A DNA stretch of 36,944 bases from NCBI GenBank assembly GCA_003165655.1, contig PMOY01000361.1, positions 1-36,944 on the forward strand. Reading direction: 5' to 3'. How positions within the stretch are numbered: the stretch's first letter is position 1; each line of letters begins with the position of its first letter. The notes beneath the pieces were generated by a model, which made no database searches, was not told the DNA's origin, and was given only the letters and a program-made list of their open reading frames with translations. Source of the stretch: Solirubrobacterales bacterium. GTDB lineage: Bacteria > Actinomycetota > Thermoleophilia > Solirubrobacterales > Solirubrobacteraceae. Shown piece after piece: positions 1 to 8,309 of the stretch. Position numbers and translations under genes: made by a program.

Positions 1-1
1 A

Positions 2-955
2 GACACCGACCTGGTCGCCTTCGTCGACAGCGACTGCCTCCCACGCTCAGGCTGGTCCGACCAACTCGTGAACCTGCTCGACGACCCACGGCTCGCTCTC
101 GTTGCTCCCCGCGTGGCCAGTCTCCCAGGCACCTCCGCCGTCGCGCACTACGAGATGCGTTGCTCGCCGCTCGACCTCGGACCTCAACCGTCGCTCGTCG
201 CACCCGGTCGGCGCGTGACCTTCGTCCCTTCCGCAGCTCTCGTCGGGCGCACCGCGGCGCTGCGCTCGGTCGGCGGCTTCGACGCCTCCTTGCGCGTCGG
301 AGAGGATGTCGACCTCGTGTGGCGCCTGGTCGGCCAGGACTGGACCGTCCGCTACGTCCCCGACGCGATCGTCGAGCATCGTCCGCGCCCCTCACCCGTC
401 GCGCTTGCCCGTCAACGCTTCCGGTACGGTACATCGGCCGCGACGCTCGAGCGCCTGCACCCGGGTGCGGCGGCGCCCCTCCACATCACGCCGGGGACCG
501 TTGGGGTGTGGCTCGCAAGCTGCCTCGGCTGCGACACCGCGATACTCGCGCTCGCCGCCACGACGCTTCCCGCCGCGCGCGCCGCGCAGGACCGGACCGC
601 GCGAGGACATGCCGTGCTCCTCCGGGCCCGGGGTCACGCGGTGGCGACGCGCCACCTGGCGCGGGCCCTGACGCGCGAGTGGCTGCCGCTCACATTGCTC
701 GCGTCGGTGCGCAATCCGCCGGCACGCCGGTTCATGGCCGCGGCGTTCGTCCTCGACACCGTCGTCGCCTACGTATCCGGCCCGCGCCGAGCGGGACCGC
801 CGAGCTTCGTGGCGCTCCGCCTGCTCGACAACGCGTCCTACTGCGTCGGCGTATGGCGAGGGGCGCTCAGCCTGCGAACGCCGGCACCGCTGCTCCCGCG
901 GCGCGTCCGCTCGTCGCCCTCTCGGGCGAGATCCCTCGCGACCGCACGAGCCTGA
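2..955 (+). CDS. mftF: Mycofactocin glycosyltransferase MftF (3' part, truncated by window edge)
   Basis: The reading frame is open from base 2, so the 5' end lies outside the window. It is a GT2-type glycosyltransferase: FVDSDC near the start is the DxD-type metal/nucleotide-sugar site, and GGFDASLRVGEDVDLVWRL is the usual GT2 acceptor/ED motif. The stretch with SPLDLG, PG and FVPSAAL is what I recognise as specific to MftF, which adds glucose units to the redox peptide cofactor mycofactocin. The C-terminal half is hydrophobic and probably membrane-associated. In known clusters mftF is the last or near-last gene of mftABCDEF, so the rest of the mycofactocin locus probably lies upstream. The neighbours downstream are oxidoreductases and P450s, the setting in which mycofactocin-dependent enzymes occur. 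Identity is fairly secure; the missing N-terminus cannot be checked. Confidence 0.85.
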   Translation, partial: DTDLVAFVDSDCLPRSGWSDQLVNLLDDPRLALVAPRVASLPGTSAVAHYEMRCSPLDLGPQPSLVAPGRRVTFVPSAALVGRTAALRSVGGFDASLRVGEDVDLVWRLVGQDWTVRYVPDAIVEHRPRPSPVALARQRFRYGTSAATLERLHPGAAAPLHITPGTVGVWLASCLGCDTAILALAATTLPAARAAQDRTARGHAVLLRARGHAVATRHLARALTREWLPLTLLASVRNPPARRFMAAAFVLDTVVAYVSGPRRAGPPSFVALRLLDNASYCVGVWRGALSLRTPAPLLPRRVRSSPSRARSLATARA

Positions 956-1022
956 CTCTCCGCCACGCGATCCGGTCCGTCGCGGCAGGGGACCGGTCGG
1001 TACTGTAAAGAAACCGTTAGTG

Positions 1023-1036
1023 ACCAAACGCATGGT
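1023..1036. promoter_or_regulatory. KstR2-like TetR operator, site 1
   Basis: ACCAAACGCATGGT matches the recurrent pattern ACCAnnCGnnTGGT with symmetric outer ACCA/TGGT and a central CG. It sits at the upstream edge of the likely -35 box of the importer operon. Confidence 0.6.
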
Positions 1037-1078
1037 TGCATTTTGCTCGGGGGCTGGTACGATGGCCGCCGAAAACCA

Positions 1079-1100
1079 AATGAACGTTTGTTTGTTCATT
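1079..1100. promoter_or_regulatory. Perfect inverted repeat AATGAAC-N8-GTTCATT
   Basis: Seven-base arms are exact and separated by eight bases, with the repeat lying just downstream of the predicted transcription start and before the leader ORF. The sequence differs from the ACCA/TGGT sites, so if it is an operator it is for another regulator; it could also form a weak stem in the mRNA. Confidence 0.4.
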
Positions 1101-1120
1101 GAGCCGTTTGGAGGGAGAGC

Positions 1121-1210
1121 GTGAGCACCTTGCAGGCGAATAGGGTCACGATCGTCGCCCATAGCGTCTCGGCGCGCAGCCTCGCCAGACCTCGGACGCA
1201 GACGAGATGA
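1121..1210 (+). CDS. Putative 29-residue leader peptide, overlapping the ABC ATPase start
   Basis: A GTG at 1121 preceded by GGAGGGAG opens a 29-codon frame, VSTLQANRVTIVAHSV and onward, that stops at TGA 1208-1210. The ATG of the ABC ATPase begins at 1207, so the two overlap as ATGA. The ATPase has no clear ribosome-binding site of its own, so translation of this small frame could carry ribosomes onto the ATPase start. It is absent from the ORF track because of its size. It has no membrane segment and no recognisable family. It may be a coupling leader or a chance frame; the strong ribosome-binding site is the main argument for it. Confidence 0.4.
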   Translation: MSTLQANRVTIVAHSVSARSLARPRTQTR

Positions 1211-2742
1211 GCTCGAACTCACCCGTTGTCCTGTCGATCGAAGGTCTCTCGAAGACCTTCACCGGCCAGAAGGCTCTGAGGTCGGTCGACTTCCAGGTGC
1301 ACGCCGGCGAGATCCGTGCGCTGGTGGGGCCGAATGGCAGCGGCAAGTCCACGCTCGTCAAGATCCTCGCCGGCTACCACCAGCCAGACGAGGGGGCCGT
1401 GGCGACAGTGGACGGTCAGCCGTTTGAACTCGGCCATGCGGATGCCGCGTTCGCGGCTGGGCTGCGCTTCGTCCACCAGGACCTCGGTCTCGTTCCCGCG
1501 CTGGGGGCGATGGACAACCTGGCGCTCGGCCGCGGTTACATCCGCGGACGGTCCGGCACGATCTCGTGGCGGCGAGAGCGGGAGACCGGTGAGGAGCTAC
1601 TTGCTTCGCTCGGTTACGATTTCGATTTCCGGGCTCCCGTCTCGAGCCTCGCGGCCTCGGAGCGAACCGGGATCGCGATTGCCCGTGCGCTCGAGGGCTG
1701 GAGGGGTCACGCCAAGATCCTCGTGCTCGATGAGCCCACGGCATCGCTCCCGGCGGCGGAGGTGAACCGGCTCTTCGAGGTCGTGCGCACCGTGCGCGAC
1801 AACGGTGTCGCGGTGATCTACGTGTCCCATCACTTCAACGAAGTGTTTGACATCAGCGACACGGTGACCGTACTCCGCGACGGCGCCCACGTCGCCACCC
1901 TGCCGACGGCCGATGTCGACGAGCCCCGCCTGGTCGAGCTGACGATCGGCCGCAAGCTCGCGGAGCCTCGCGACGCGCAGTCGGCCACCGCGATCGCGGA
2001 CGCGGGCACAGCACTGCTTCAGCTCATCGGCGTCGGCGGTCGGGTCGTCCAGCACCTGGACGTGGAGGTCGGACCAGGCGAGATCGTTGGCGTCGCGGGC
2101 GTTACCGGGTCCGGCCGCGAGGAGATCTGCGGTCTGGTCTTCGGCGACCACCAGCGCTCCGGCGAGGTGCTCATCGAAGGGCGCTCCGTGCCGCCGGAGA
2201 GGCCCGACCTGAGCCTGCGTCTGGGGATGGCCTACGTGCCGCCGGAACGGGCCGCCAAGGCCGCGTTGCTCGACCAGACCGTACGTCAAAATACGACGAT
2301 CAGCTGGCTCAAGCCGTTCTACGGTCCCCGCGGCTTGCGCCGTGCCGACGAGCGGGCCGAGACCAATATCTGGCTCGACCGCCTCGAGGTGGTGCCGCGC
2401 GACAGCGAGGCGCTCTTCCAAACGCTGAGCGGTGGCAACCAGCAGAAGATCGTCCTCGCCCGCGCGCTGCGGATCAAGCCACGCGTCCTCGTGCTGGACG
2501 AGCCGACGCAGGGTGTCGATGTCGGTGCCAAGGCAGCGATCCACGACATCCTGCGCAATGCGGCCGCCGAGGGAGCCGGCGTGCTCGTTGCCTCCGCCGA
2601 GTCCGAGGAGCTGGTCCAGCTCTGCGATCGCATCATCGTCATGAACCAGGGCCGGGCGGGCCGCGAGTGCCTGGCCGCGGAGGTGTCCGCCGATGAGCTG
2701 ACCGAGTACACGCTGCGAACACTTGCGGCCGATCCCGCATAG
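1207..2742 (+). CDS. Sugar-type ABC importer ATP-binding protein (RbsA/MglA family, two nucleotide-binding domains)
   Basis: This 511-residue protein has two fused nucleotide-binding domains, the layout of RbsA, XylG and MglA. Domain 1 has Walker A GPNGSGKS (41-48) and Walker B ILVLDEPTASL near 175, with a degenerate signature SLAASERTGIAIARAL. Domain 2 has a degenerate Walker A (GVTGSGRE near 300), which is normal for the family, the signature LSGGNQQK near 408 and LDEPTQGVDVGAK. It drives uptake with the permease encoded 13 bp downstream. The genes for the racemase and oxidoreductases around it suggest that the cargo is not a sugar, as this family also takes other small molecules. No binding protein is encoded beside it; the best candidate is the lipoprotein at 14390-15538, which has similar operators. 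The start at 1207 is chosen from the alignment-like N-terminus and the ATGA overlap. Confidence 0.93.
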   Translation: MSSNSPVVLSIEGLSKTFTGQKALRSVDFQVHAGEIRALVGPNGSGKSTLVKILAGYHQPDEGAVATVDGQPFELGHADAAFAAGLRFVHQDLGLVPALGAMDNLALGRGYIRGRSGTISWRRERETGEELLASLGYDFDFRAPVSSLAASERTGIAIARALEGWRGHAKILVLDEPTASLPAAEVNRLFEVVRTVRDNGVAVIYVSHHFNEVFDISDTVTVLRDGAHVATLPTADVDEPRLVELTIGRKLAEPRDAQSATAIADAGTALLQLIGVGGRVVQHLDVEVGPGEIVGVAGVTGSGREEICGLVFGDHQRSGEVLIEGRSVPPERPDLSLRLGMAYVPPERAAKAALLDQTVRQNTTISWLKPFYGPRGLRRADERAETNIWLDRLEVVPRDSEALFQTLSGGNQQKIVLARALRIKPRVLVLDEPTQGVDVGAKAAIHDILRNAAAEGAGVLVASAESEELVQLCDRIIVMNQGRAGRECLAAEVSADELTEYTLRTLAADPA

Positions 2743-2755
2743 CTAGGAGTGGACG

Positions 2756-3799
2756 TTGTCAACGCAGAATTCGAAAGAAGAAACCATGACCGCATCGCCA
2801 GTCCGAGAGCCTGCGCCGCCGCCGACGGGGCTAGCCAGCTCGGGGTCATCGCTGCGCTCGAAGCTCCCGGGGCTCAACAGCATCAGCCTGCTGCTGATCT
2901 GGGCAGCGGTGATCGTGCTCTTCGGCATCACCCAGACGAGCACGTTCCTGACGACCGAGACGCTCAAGACCTTGGCCGCCGATCAGGCGATCACGGCGAT
3001 CATGGCGCTCGCGTTGCTCCTGCCGCTGGCCGCCGGCGCATACGATCTCTCGATCGGGGGGGTCATGGGGTTGGCGGTCGTCCTCGTCGCCTATTTCCAG
3101 TCCCACTATCACTTGGGGTTCGTCTTCGCTATTTTGCTGACGCTCTGCGCGGGCCTGGGGATCGGGGCGATCAACGCGTTCGTGATCGTGCGGCTGCGCG
3201 TCGACTCCTTCATTGCCACGCTCGGCATGTCCTCCGTCTTACTCGCGGCGGTGGAGTGGATCAACGGCGGCCAGGAGATCGTCACCGGCATCTCCACCAA
3301 GTTCACCAATCTGGGCAGTGATCAGCTGCTCGGATTCCAGTTGCCGTTCTATTACATGCTCGTCATCGGGGGGATCCTGTGGTACGTCCTCGAGTACCGG
3401 CAGGCCGGACGCTACATGTATGCGATCGGTTCGAATCCGGACGCGGCCCGACTCGCCGGCGTTCGGACCGGCCGCCTGACCGTCACGGCGCTCCTGGGAT
3501 CGGCCTTTATCGCCTCGCTGGCCGGTGTGATCTTCACGGCGGAGATCGGCTCGGCGACGAACCAGGCCGGGCCGCCCTACCTGCTGCCGGCGTTTGCCGC
3601 CGCCTTCCTCGGGGCGACGCAGTTCCGGGCCAAGGTGGTCAACGTGCCCGGCACGCTGATCGCGGTCTACGCGCTGGCGACGGGGATCAAGGGCCTGCAG
3701 CTCTCAGGAGCGGCCTTCTGGGTCAACGATCTCTTCAACGGCCTCGCGCTGATCATTGCCGTCGCGTTCGCGGTCCGGGCGAGTCGCAAGCGCGCATAA
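2756..3799 (+). CDS. ABC importer permease (RbsC-like, BPD_transp_2 family)
   Basis: A 347-residue polytopic membrane protein with roughly eight to ten hydrophobic segments from residue 40 on. The segment AAGAYDLSIGGVMGLA resembles the conserved DLSVGS region of RbsC-type permeases, and SNPDAARLAGVRTGR is the cytoplasmic coupling loop that contacts the ATPase. The TTG at 2756 is taken as the start because AGGAG lies six bases before it; an ATG at 2786 is the alternative and would shorten the soluble N-terminus. It is co-transcribed with the ATPase upstream and the racemase, which begins four bases after its stop codon. Confidence 0.92.
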   Translation: MSTQNSKEETMTASPVREPAPPPTGLASSGSSLRSKLPGLNSISLLLIWAAVIVLFGITQTSTFLTTETLKTLAADQAITAIMALALLLPLAAGAYDLSIGGVMGLAVVLVAYFQSHYHLGFVFAILLTLCAGLGIGAINAFVIVRLRVDSFIATLGMSSVLLAAVEWINGGQEIVTGISTKFTNLGSDQLLGFQLPFYYMLVIGGILWYVLEYRQAGRYMYAIGSNPDAARLAGVRTGRLTVTALLGSAFIASLAGVIFTAEIGSATNQAGPPYLLPAFAAAFLGATQFRAKVVNVPGTLIAVYALATGIKGLQLSGAAFWVNDLFNGLALIIAVAFAVRASRKRA

Positions 3800-3803
3800 C
3801 CGG

Positions 3804-4919
3804 ATGGGCCTGCTCAGCGGGGTCCGGGTCGTCGACTTCAGTCGCTTACTGCCGGGCGCGGCGTTGACGCAGCTCTTGGCTGATCTCGGGGCTGATGTCA
3901 TCAAGATCGAGCGGCCGGGCTCCGGTGACGATATCCGGCGCGCCGGCCCGGCCGCGCACGGCAGCTCGGCGGTCCACCTGTTCCTCGATCGCGGAAAGCG
4001 CTCGGTTGCGCTCGACCTGAAGACGTGCGAGGGCCGCCTCGCGGCGACGAAGATCGTCGGCACGGCCGACGCTGTCGTCGAGTCGTTTCGTCCGGGCACC
4101 GCTGACGCGCTCGGGCTCTCGTACGAGGCTCTGCGGGAAGGAAATCCGAGGCTCGTGTATTGCTCGGTCAATGGCTACGGCAACAGCGGGCCGCGCGCGC
4201 CGGCGGCCGGCCATGATCTCAACTACTGCGCCTACGCCGGCATCCTCGACTTCGGCGGCTGGGGAGCTGAAGGGCCGCGAGCACCCGGCGCGCAGATCGC
4301 CGACGTGACCGGCGGCGCCGTGGCCGCGGTTGGCCTGCTCGCGGCGCTCGTGTCCGCCGGGCGCACGGGGGAGGGTACGCGGATTGATGTCGCGCTCGCG
4401 GACGTGGCGCTGTGGACAATCGGGATCCACGTGTCGAGCTACCTCGCCGGTGGTGCGCAGGGGCCGCGCAGCAGCGACCTCAACGGGCACTGGGCGTGCT
4501 ACGACGTCTATGAGTGCGCCGACGGACGCTTCATCGCTGTCGCCGCGCTCGAGCCAAGATTCTGGACGAAGCTCGCCGAGGGTCTTCGGCGTCCCGATCT
4601 CGCCGTTCGCCAGTACGACCGCGCGGTCATCGCGGAGCTTCGCCAGCTGTTTCGCTCGCGCTCGCTGGCTGAATGGCTCGCGAGCCTCGAGGGCTACGAC
4701 GCCTGCGTAGCTCCCGTCCAGCGCTTCGACGAAGTGACGGCCGACGAGCAGTTCGTCAACAACCGCATGTTCATCGAGGCCCCGGCGGGGACGGGCAGAA
4801 TCACCCAGGTGGCCACGCCGCTGCGCTCACCGGCGATCGAGGAGCCGAGGCGCTCGGCGCCGATAGCCGTCGGTGAGCATACCGCCGAGGTGCTGGAGGA
4901 ATGCGGCGTCGAGGGGTGA
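3804..4919 (+). CDS. Alpha-methylacyl-CoA racemase (CoA-transferase family III)
   Basis: This 371-residue protein belongs to the CaiB/BaiF CoA-transferase family, and the details point to alpha-methylacyl-CoA racemase rather than a transferase. GHDLNYCAYAG gives His137, IADVTGG gives Asp167 and AVAALEPRF gives Glu250; these correspond in motif and spacing to the catalytic His, Asp and Glu of the mycobacterial racemase Mcr. The enzyme interconverts 2R- and 2S-methylacyl-CoA thioesters so that an S-specific acyl-CoA dehydrogenase can act; this is needed for methyl-branched and sterol side chains. It is the third gene of the importer operon, four bases after the permease, which suggests that the imported compound becomes a methyl-branched acyl-CoA. 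Substrate is inferred only. The start at 3804 agrees with the usual family N-terminus (LSGVRVVDFSR). Confidence 0.85.
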   Translation: MGLLSGVRVVDFSRLLPGAALTQLLADLGADVIKIERPGSGDDIRRAGPAAHGSSAVHLFLDRGKRSVALDLKTCEGRLAATKIVGTADAVVESFRPGTADALGLSYEALREGNPRLVYCSVNGYGNSGPRAPAAGHDLNYCAYAGILDFGGWGAEGPRAPGAQIADVTGGAVAAVGLLAALVSAGRTGEGTRIDVALADVALWTIGIHVSSYLAGGAQGPRSSDLNGHWACYDVYECADGRFIAVAALEPRFWTKLAEGLRRPDLAVRQYDRAVIAELRQLFRSRSLAEWLASLEGYDACVAPVQRFDEVTADEQFVNNRMFIEAPAGTGRITQVATPLRSPAIEEPRRSAPIAVGEHTAEVLEECGVEG

Positions 4920-4940
4920 GGATCGTCGCACACTGGGTGC

Positions 4941-5966
4941 TCATCGACGGAAGCGTCTGACCCCGTCATCGCCGGTCTCCGAGACGGCTTGTCCGGTCGT
5001 TTCGAGATGCTGCAACACGCACAGCGTGACCGAGAGCATCGACTGCCGCCGATTGTGGTCAGGGTCGCCCTCGACGAGCTCGAGCACGAGCGCGTGTGCG
5101 CTCCGGGGCTGCGTCGACAGCGCGGCAAGGATTCGCTGTGAACGAGCGACCGCAGCGGCGCGCGCCTCGCCCAGCCGCAGCGCGGGATCGTTGACTGCGC
5201 GGCCGTGACCTGGCAGCAGCAGCGATGCGTTCAGCTCACGAATCCGATCGATCGCCGCGAGGTGCTCGCCGTACGGGTCCGGCGTGTGGCCATACTCGAG
5301 GAACGGCTCCGGGCTTCCGTAGGCGAGATCAGCGGAGATCAGCCAGCGTCGCGGCTCGTTGAAGAGCACCACCTGGGTCGGCGAGTGCCCAGGTGCCGGG
5401 ACCACACGCCATCGACCAAGACGCGTCGCCAGGATGTCGCCCTCGGTGAGGAAGCGCTCGGGAGATATGCGGTCGTGATGGACGTCGTCGGCGAGGCGGG
5501 CGTCGACCCATGCGTCGAGCTCTACTCCCGGGATGCCTTCATGGAGGCCCATGCGTCGACGAGTCTCCACGGGAATCGCCGGGTCCCGCAGCACGTCATC
5601 GATCGTGTCGGGCCCGATCGCTCGCACGAACTCACAGCCGGTCTGCTCGACGACCGTCGCGGCGCCTCCTGCGTGGTCGGCGTGGAGATGGGTGCACAGG
5701 AGCAAGCGCACGGCGCCGGGCTCGACGCCGGCCAGCTCGAGGGCGCGGGCGAGCGCGGACCACCCCGGGGGGAGGCTCGTTCCGCAATCGATCAGGCAGA
5801 ACCCGTCGGCCAGAGCGAGCAGATAGCAGTTGACGGACGTCGGAGCGCGGTAGGGAAGGGGCAGGCGAAGGCACCACAGCCCGTCTTCGATCACGTAGAC
5901 GCTGGTATCGGTGGGCCGCCGCGGAACCGGCCGGAGGTCCGCCGGGAGGAAGCGGCCGGTGGTCAT
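4941..5966 (-). CDS. Metallo-beta-lactamase-fold hydrolase
   Basis: A 341-residue MBL-fold protein. It shows LIDCG (Asp60), the metal motif CTHLHADH (93-98), APGHSPTQ, the LISADL aspartate and LLPGHG, so all metal ligands of a binuclear glyoxalase-II/LACTB2-like hydrolase appear present. The last 80 or so residues resemble the small helical/winged domain of LACTB2-type enzymes. Likely substrates are esters or thioesters; a role in hydrolysing a CoA thioester or lactone of the pathway is an inference. It lies 49 bp downstream of the SDR gene on the same strand and probably shares its promoter at about 6.87 kb. No good ribosome-binding site is visible before the ATG at 5966. It converges with the racemase gene. 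Confidence 0.88.
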   Translation of the reverse strand: MTTGRFLPADLRPVPRRPTDTSVYVIEDGLWCLRLPLPYRAPTSVNCYLLALADGFCLIDCGTSLPPGWSALARALELAGVEPGAVRLLLCTHLHADHAGGAATVVEQTGCEFVRAIGPDTIDDVLRDPAIPVETRRRMGLHEGIPGVELDAWVDARLADDVHHDRISPERFLTEGDILATRLGRWRVVPAPGHSPTQVVLFNEPRRWLISADLAYGSPEPFLEYGHTPDPYGEHLAAIDRIRELNASLLLPGHGRAVNDPALRLGEARAAAVARSQRILAALSTQPRSAHALVLELVEGDPDHNRRQSMLSVTLCVLQHLETTGQAVSETGDDGVRRFRR

Positions 5967-6015
5967 GAGGTCGATTGCGCGCGGCGATCAGGACTGGCGA
6001 TTCCGAGCGCGGTGA

Positions 6016-6804
6016 TCAGCCGTTGCTACCGCGCCACGCCAGCGACCCTCCGTCGATGAGGTGCGTCGAGCCGTTGATCCACGATGCGTCGTCCGAGGCG
6101 AGAAAGCACACGAGCTTCGCCACTTCCGCCGGCTTGGCAAGACGGGGCATCAGGTGTGTCGAGACAATCATCCGGTCAACAGCCTCCTTGTCGGTGGCGG
6201 CCTGGCGCCAGCGATCGACCATCTCGGTGTCGATTCCACCGGGTGCGATGCAGTTACATCGGACGTCTGGGGCGAGATCGAGCGCGGTCGTTTTCGTGAG
6301 CGCCTGAACCGCAGCCTTGGTGGCGCTGTAGACAGGGCAGCCGGGATAGGCATTGAATGCTCCCGTGGACCCGGTGTTCACGATCGCCGGCCCGCGCGTC
6401 GAGCGACGCAAGTGCGGCGCGGCGAACCTCGTCGCGAGCCAGACGGCTCTGAGGTTCACGTTGCAGACCTTTTCCCACACGGCTTCGGGCAGGGTGTCCA
6501 CCGTGAGATCCGCTGTATAGAACGACTCCTGGATGCCGGCGTTGTTGTGAAGCACGTCCAGGCCACCGAAGTGCTCGACGACCTGAGCGACGAGCGCGGC
6601 AATCTGCGCCGAGTCTTCAACGTCACAGTGGAAATACTCGGCTGAACCGCCGATCTGGCGAATCTGCGCCACGGTCTCGATCCCGGCGGCATCGTTGACG
6701 TCGGACACCGCCACGACTGCGCGCTGCCGCGCCATCTCCAACGCAGAAGCACGCCCGATGCCGCTGCCGGAGCCCGTTACGAGACAGATCTTCTCGTCCA
6801 ACAT
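6016..6804 (-). CDS. Short-chain dehydrogenase/reductase (classical SDR)
   Basis: A 262-residue classical SDR: the NAD(P) motif TGSGSGIG is at 10-17, NNAG at 87-90, the catalytic serine is in NTGSTG (Ser146), and YSATK gives Tyr159 and Lys163. The aspartate in VAVSDVND at the end of beta-2 suggests NAD(H) rather than NADP(H). It would interconvert a secondary alcohol and a ketone. It lacks the insert that I associate with mycofactocin-dependent SDRs, so free NAD is likely. GGAGACGAGGG precedes the ATG at 6804. It is the first gene of a minus-strand pair with the hydrolase and faces the P450 operon across a shared regulatory region with a near-perfect operator. Confidence 0.93.
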   Translation of the reverse strand: MLDEKICLVTGSGSGIGRASALEMARQRAVVAVSDVNDAAGIETVAQIRQIGGSAEYFHCDVEDSAQIAALVAQVVEHFGGLDVLHNNAGIQESFYTADLTVDTLPEAVWEKVCNVNLRAVWLATRFAAPHLRRSTRGPAIVNTGSTGAFNAYPGCPVYSATKAAVQALTKTTALDLAPDVRCNCIAPGGIDTEMVDRWRQAATDKEAVDRMIVSTHLMPRLAKPAEVAKLVCFLASDDASWINGSTHLIDGGSLAWRGSNG

Positions 6805-6864
6805 CCCTCGTCTCCTTCGGTCGATTGTTGGTATCTACCGGACGGGCCGACCCCGCGGACCCTG

Positions 6865-6897
6865 AGCATAGCTTACCGACCATACGTTTGGTATAAT
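6865..6897. promoter_or_regulatory. Divergent promoters with KstR2-like operator, site 2
   Basis: ACCATACGTTTGGT at 6879-6892 is a palindrome with a single mismatched pair, and it touches TATAAT (6892-6897), a consensus -10 for the P450 operon. On the other strand TATGCT (6870-6865) is a candidate -10 for the SDR gene. One bound repressor would cover both promoters. Confidence 0.65.
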
Positions 6898-6987
6898 CGC
6901 CGCGGCGGTCATACCACCGCGCAGCGGTTGCGCGGAGCGCGCAAATCACCCCGGAGGACGCGTGCCGCGCGTCGAGGAGGATCTTCC

Positions 6988-8235
6988 ATGACGGTCTCGA
7001 TGTCCGAAGCGCCAGACATTCTCTCGGAGGCGCACGGGCGCGATCCATACTCCTCCTACCGGATCCTGCTCGAGGACTTCCCGGTGGTGTTCCATCCCGG
7101 GACCAGCGCCTGGCTCGTGAGCCGACACGAGGACATCACCCGGGTGATGAAGAGCAAGGAGATGTCCTCAGAGCATTACGCGGCACAGATCGAGCCGGTG
7201 CACGGCCGGACGATCATCCAGCTCGAGGGCAAGGAACACACGATGCACAGACGGCTGCTCGCGCCTTTCTTCCGCGGCAACGGTCTCGAGGCGTTCAAGC
7301 CGACGATCGAGGAGGTCGCCGAGTCGCTCGTGGCTCGGCTCGTGGACGATCAGGACGCAGCCGTCCGCGGCGCCGACGGACGTGCCGAAGTCGACCTCAG
7401 CCGCGCGTTCTTCAAGCCGTTTCCGATCACCGTGATCGAGCGGATGCTCGCGCTTCCGAGCGCTGACCACGAGAACTTCAGCCGGTGGTACCGGGACATC
7501 ATGGGCTTCATCGGAAACCTCGCCGGCGCAGCCGAGCCGATCGCCCTGGGTCTTCAGGCCCGCAAGGAGCTGACGGACTACTTCTTGCCGCTCATCGACG
7601 AGCGCCGGAAGGGGACAGGCACCGATCTGCTGACGCTCATGTGCCAAGCCGAAGTCGATGGCGATCATCTGACCCGAGAGGAGGTTCGCGCCTTTGTGAG
7701 CCTGATGCTTGTCGCAGGGGGCGAGACCACCGACGGGGCTCTCGGCAACATGTTCATGAATCTGATCAAGAACCCCGACCAGCTCGCCGCCGTCTACGAA
7801 GACCGCAGCCTGATCGTGGATGCGTTTGCGGAGACCCTTCGCCACACGCCGCCGGTCCACCTCTCCGCGCGTCAGCCGCTCGCGGACATCGAGCTCGGGG
7901 ACGTGACGATTCCCGCTGGGGCCACGATCTTCTGCATGATCGGTGCCGCCAACCGCGATCCCCGGAAATTTGCCGATCCGGAGCGCTTCGACATCTTTCG
8001 CACGGACAACGACACGTCACGCGCGTTCAGTGCCGCCGCGGATCATCTGGGGTTCATCAACGGCCGCCACTTCTGCGTGGGCGCGATGCTGGCCAAGGCG
8101 GAGATCGAGATCGGTGCCAACGCGGTACTCGACCGCATGACCGACCTTCGATTCGCCGACGGCTTCGTGCCGCAGGAGGCGGGCTTGTTCACCCGTGGGC
8201 TCGACAGCCTCCGGGTCACGTTCATCCCGGCGTAG
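6988..8235 (+). CDS. Cytochrome P450 (first copy)
   Basis: A 415-residue soluble bacterial P450. The I-helix has AGGETTD, the K-helix ExxR is ETLR, and the heme loop FINGRHFCVG places the thiolate cysteine at residue 363. It would hydroxylate a substrate using electrons from a ferredoxin system; no ferredoxin or ferredoxin reductase gene is seen in the window. GAGGAGG lies eight bases before the ATG at 6988, so this start is preferred to the longer frame in the ORF track. It is the first gene of an operon with the SnoaL-like protein, an acyl-CoA ligase, a second P450 and an FAD oxidoreductase. Conserved steroid, terpenoid and fatty-acid P450s share these motifs, so the substrate cannot be assigned. 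Confidence 0.95.
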   Translation: MTVSMSEAPDILSEAHGRDPYSSYRILLEDFPVVFHPGTSAWLVSRHEDITRVMKSKEMSSEHYAAQIEPVHGRTIIQLEGKEHTMHRRLLAPFFRGNGLEAFKPTIEEVAESLVARLVDDQDAAVRGADGRAEVDLSRAFFKPFPITVIERMLALPSADHENFSRWYRDIMGFIGNLAGAAEPIALGLQARKELTDYFLPLIDERRKGTGTDLLTLMCQAEVDGDHLTREEVRAFVSLMLVAGGETTDGALGNMFMNLIKNPDQLAAVYEDRSLIVDAFAETLRHTPPVHLSARQPLADIELGDVTIPAGATIFCMIGAANRDPRKFADPERFDIFRTDNDTSRAFSAAADHLGFINGRHFCVGAMLAKAEIEIGANAVLDRMTDLRFADGFVPQEAGLFTRGLDSLRVTFIPA

Positions 8236-8309
8236 GTGGAGTCACTGCTGACCCACGTCTTTACCTCGGCGAACATCGCGGAGCACGCCTAACCATCAGG
8301 AGTCTCTAC

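Larger units (their letters stand above)
956..1120 (+). promoter_or_regulatory. Promoter and leader region of the importer/racemase operon
   Basis: This gap between mftF and the ABC genes contains a KstR2-like palindrome (1023-1036), a plausible promoter TTGCAT (1036-1041), 16-bp spacer, TACGAT (1058-1063), a separate inverted repeat (1079-1100) and a strong ribosome-binding site GGAGGGAG just before a GTG at 1121. The operator abuts the -35 element, a position consistent with repression. The promoter call is by eye. Confidence 0.5.
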
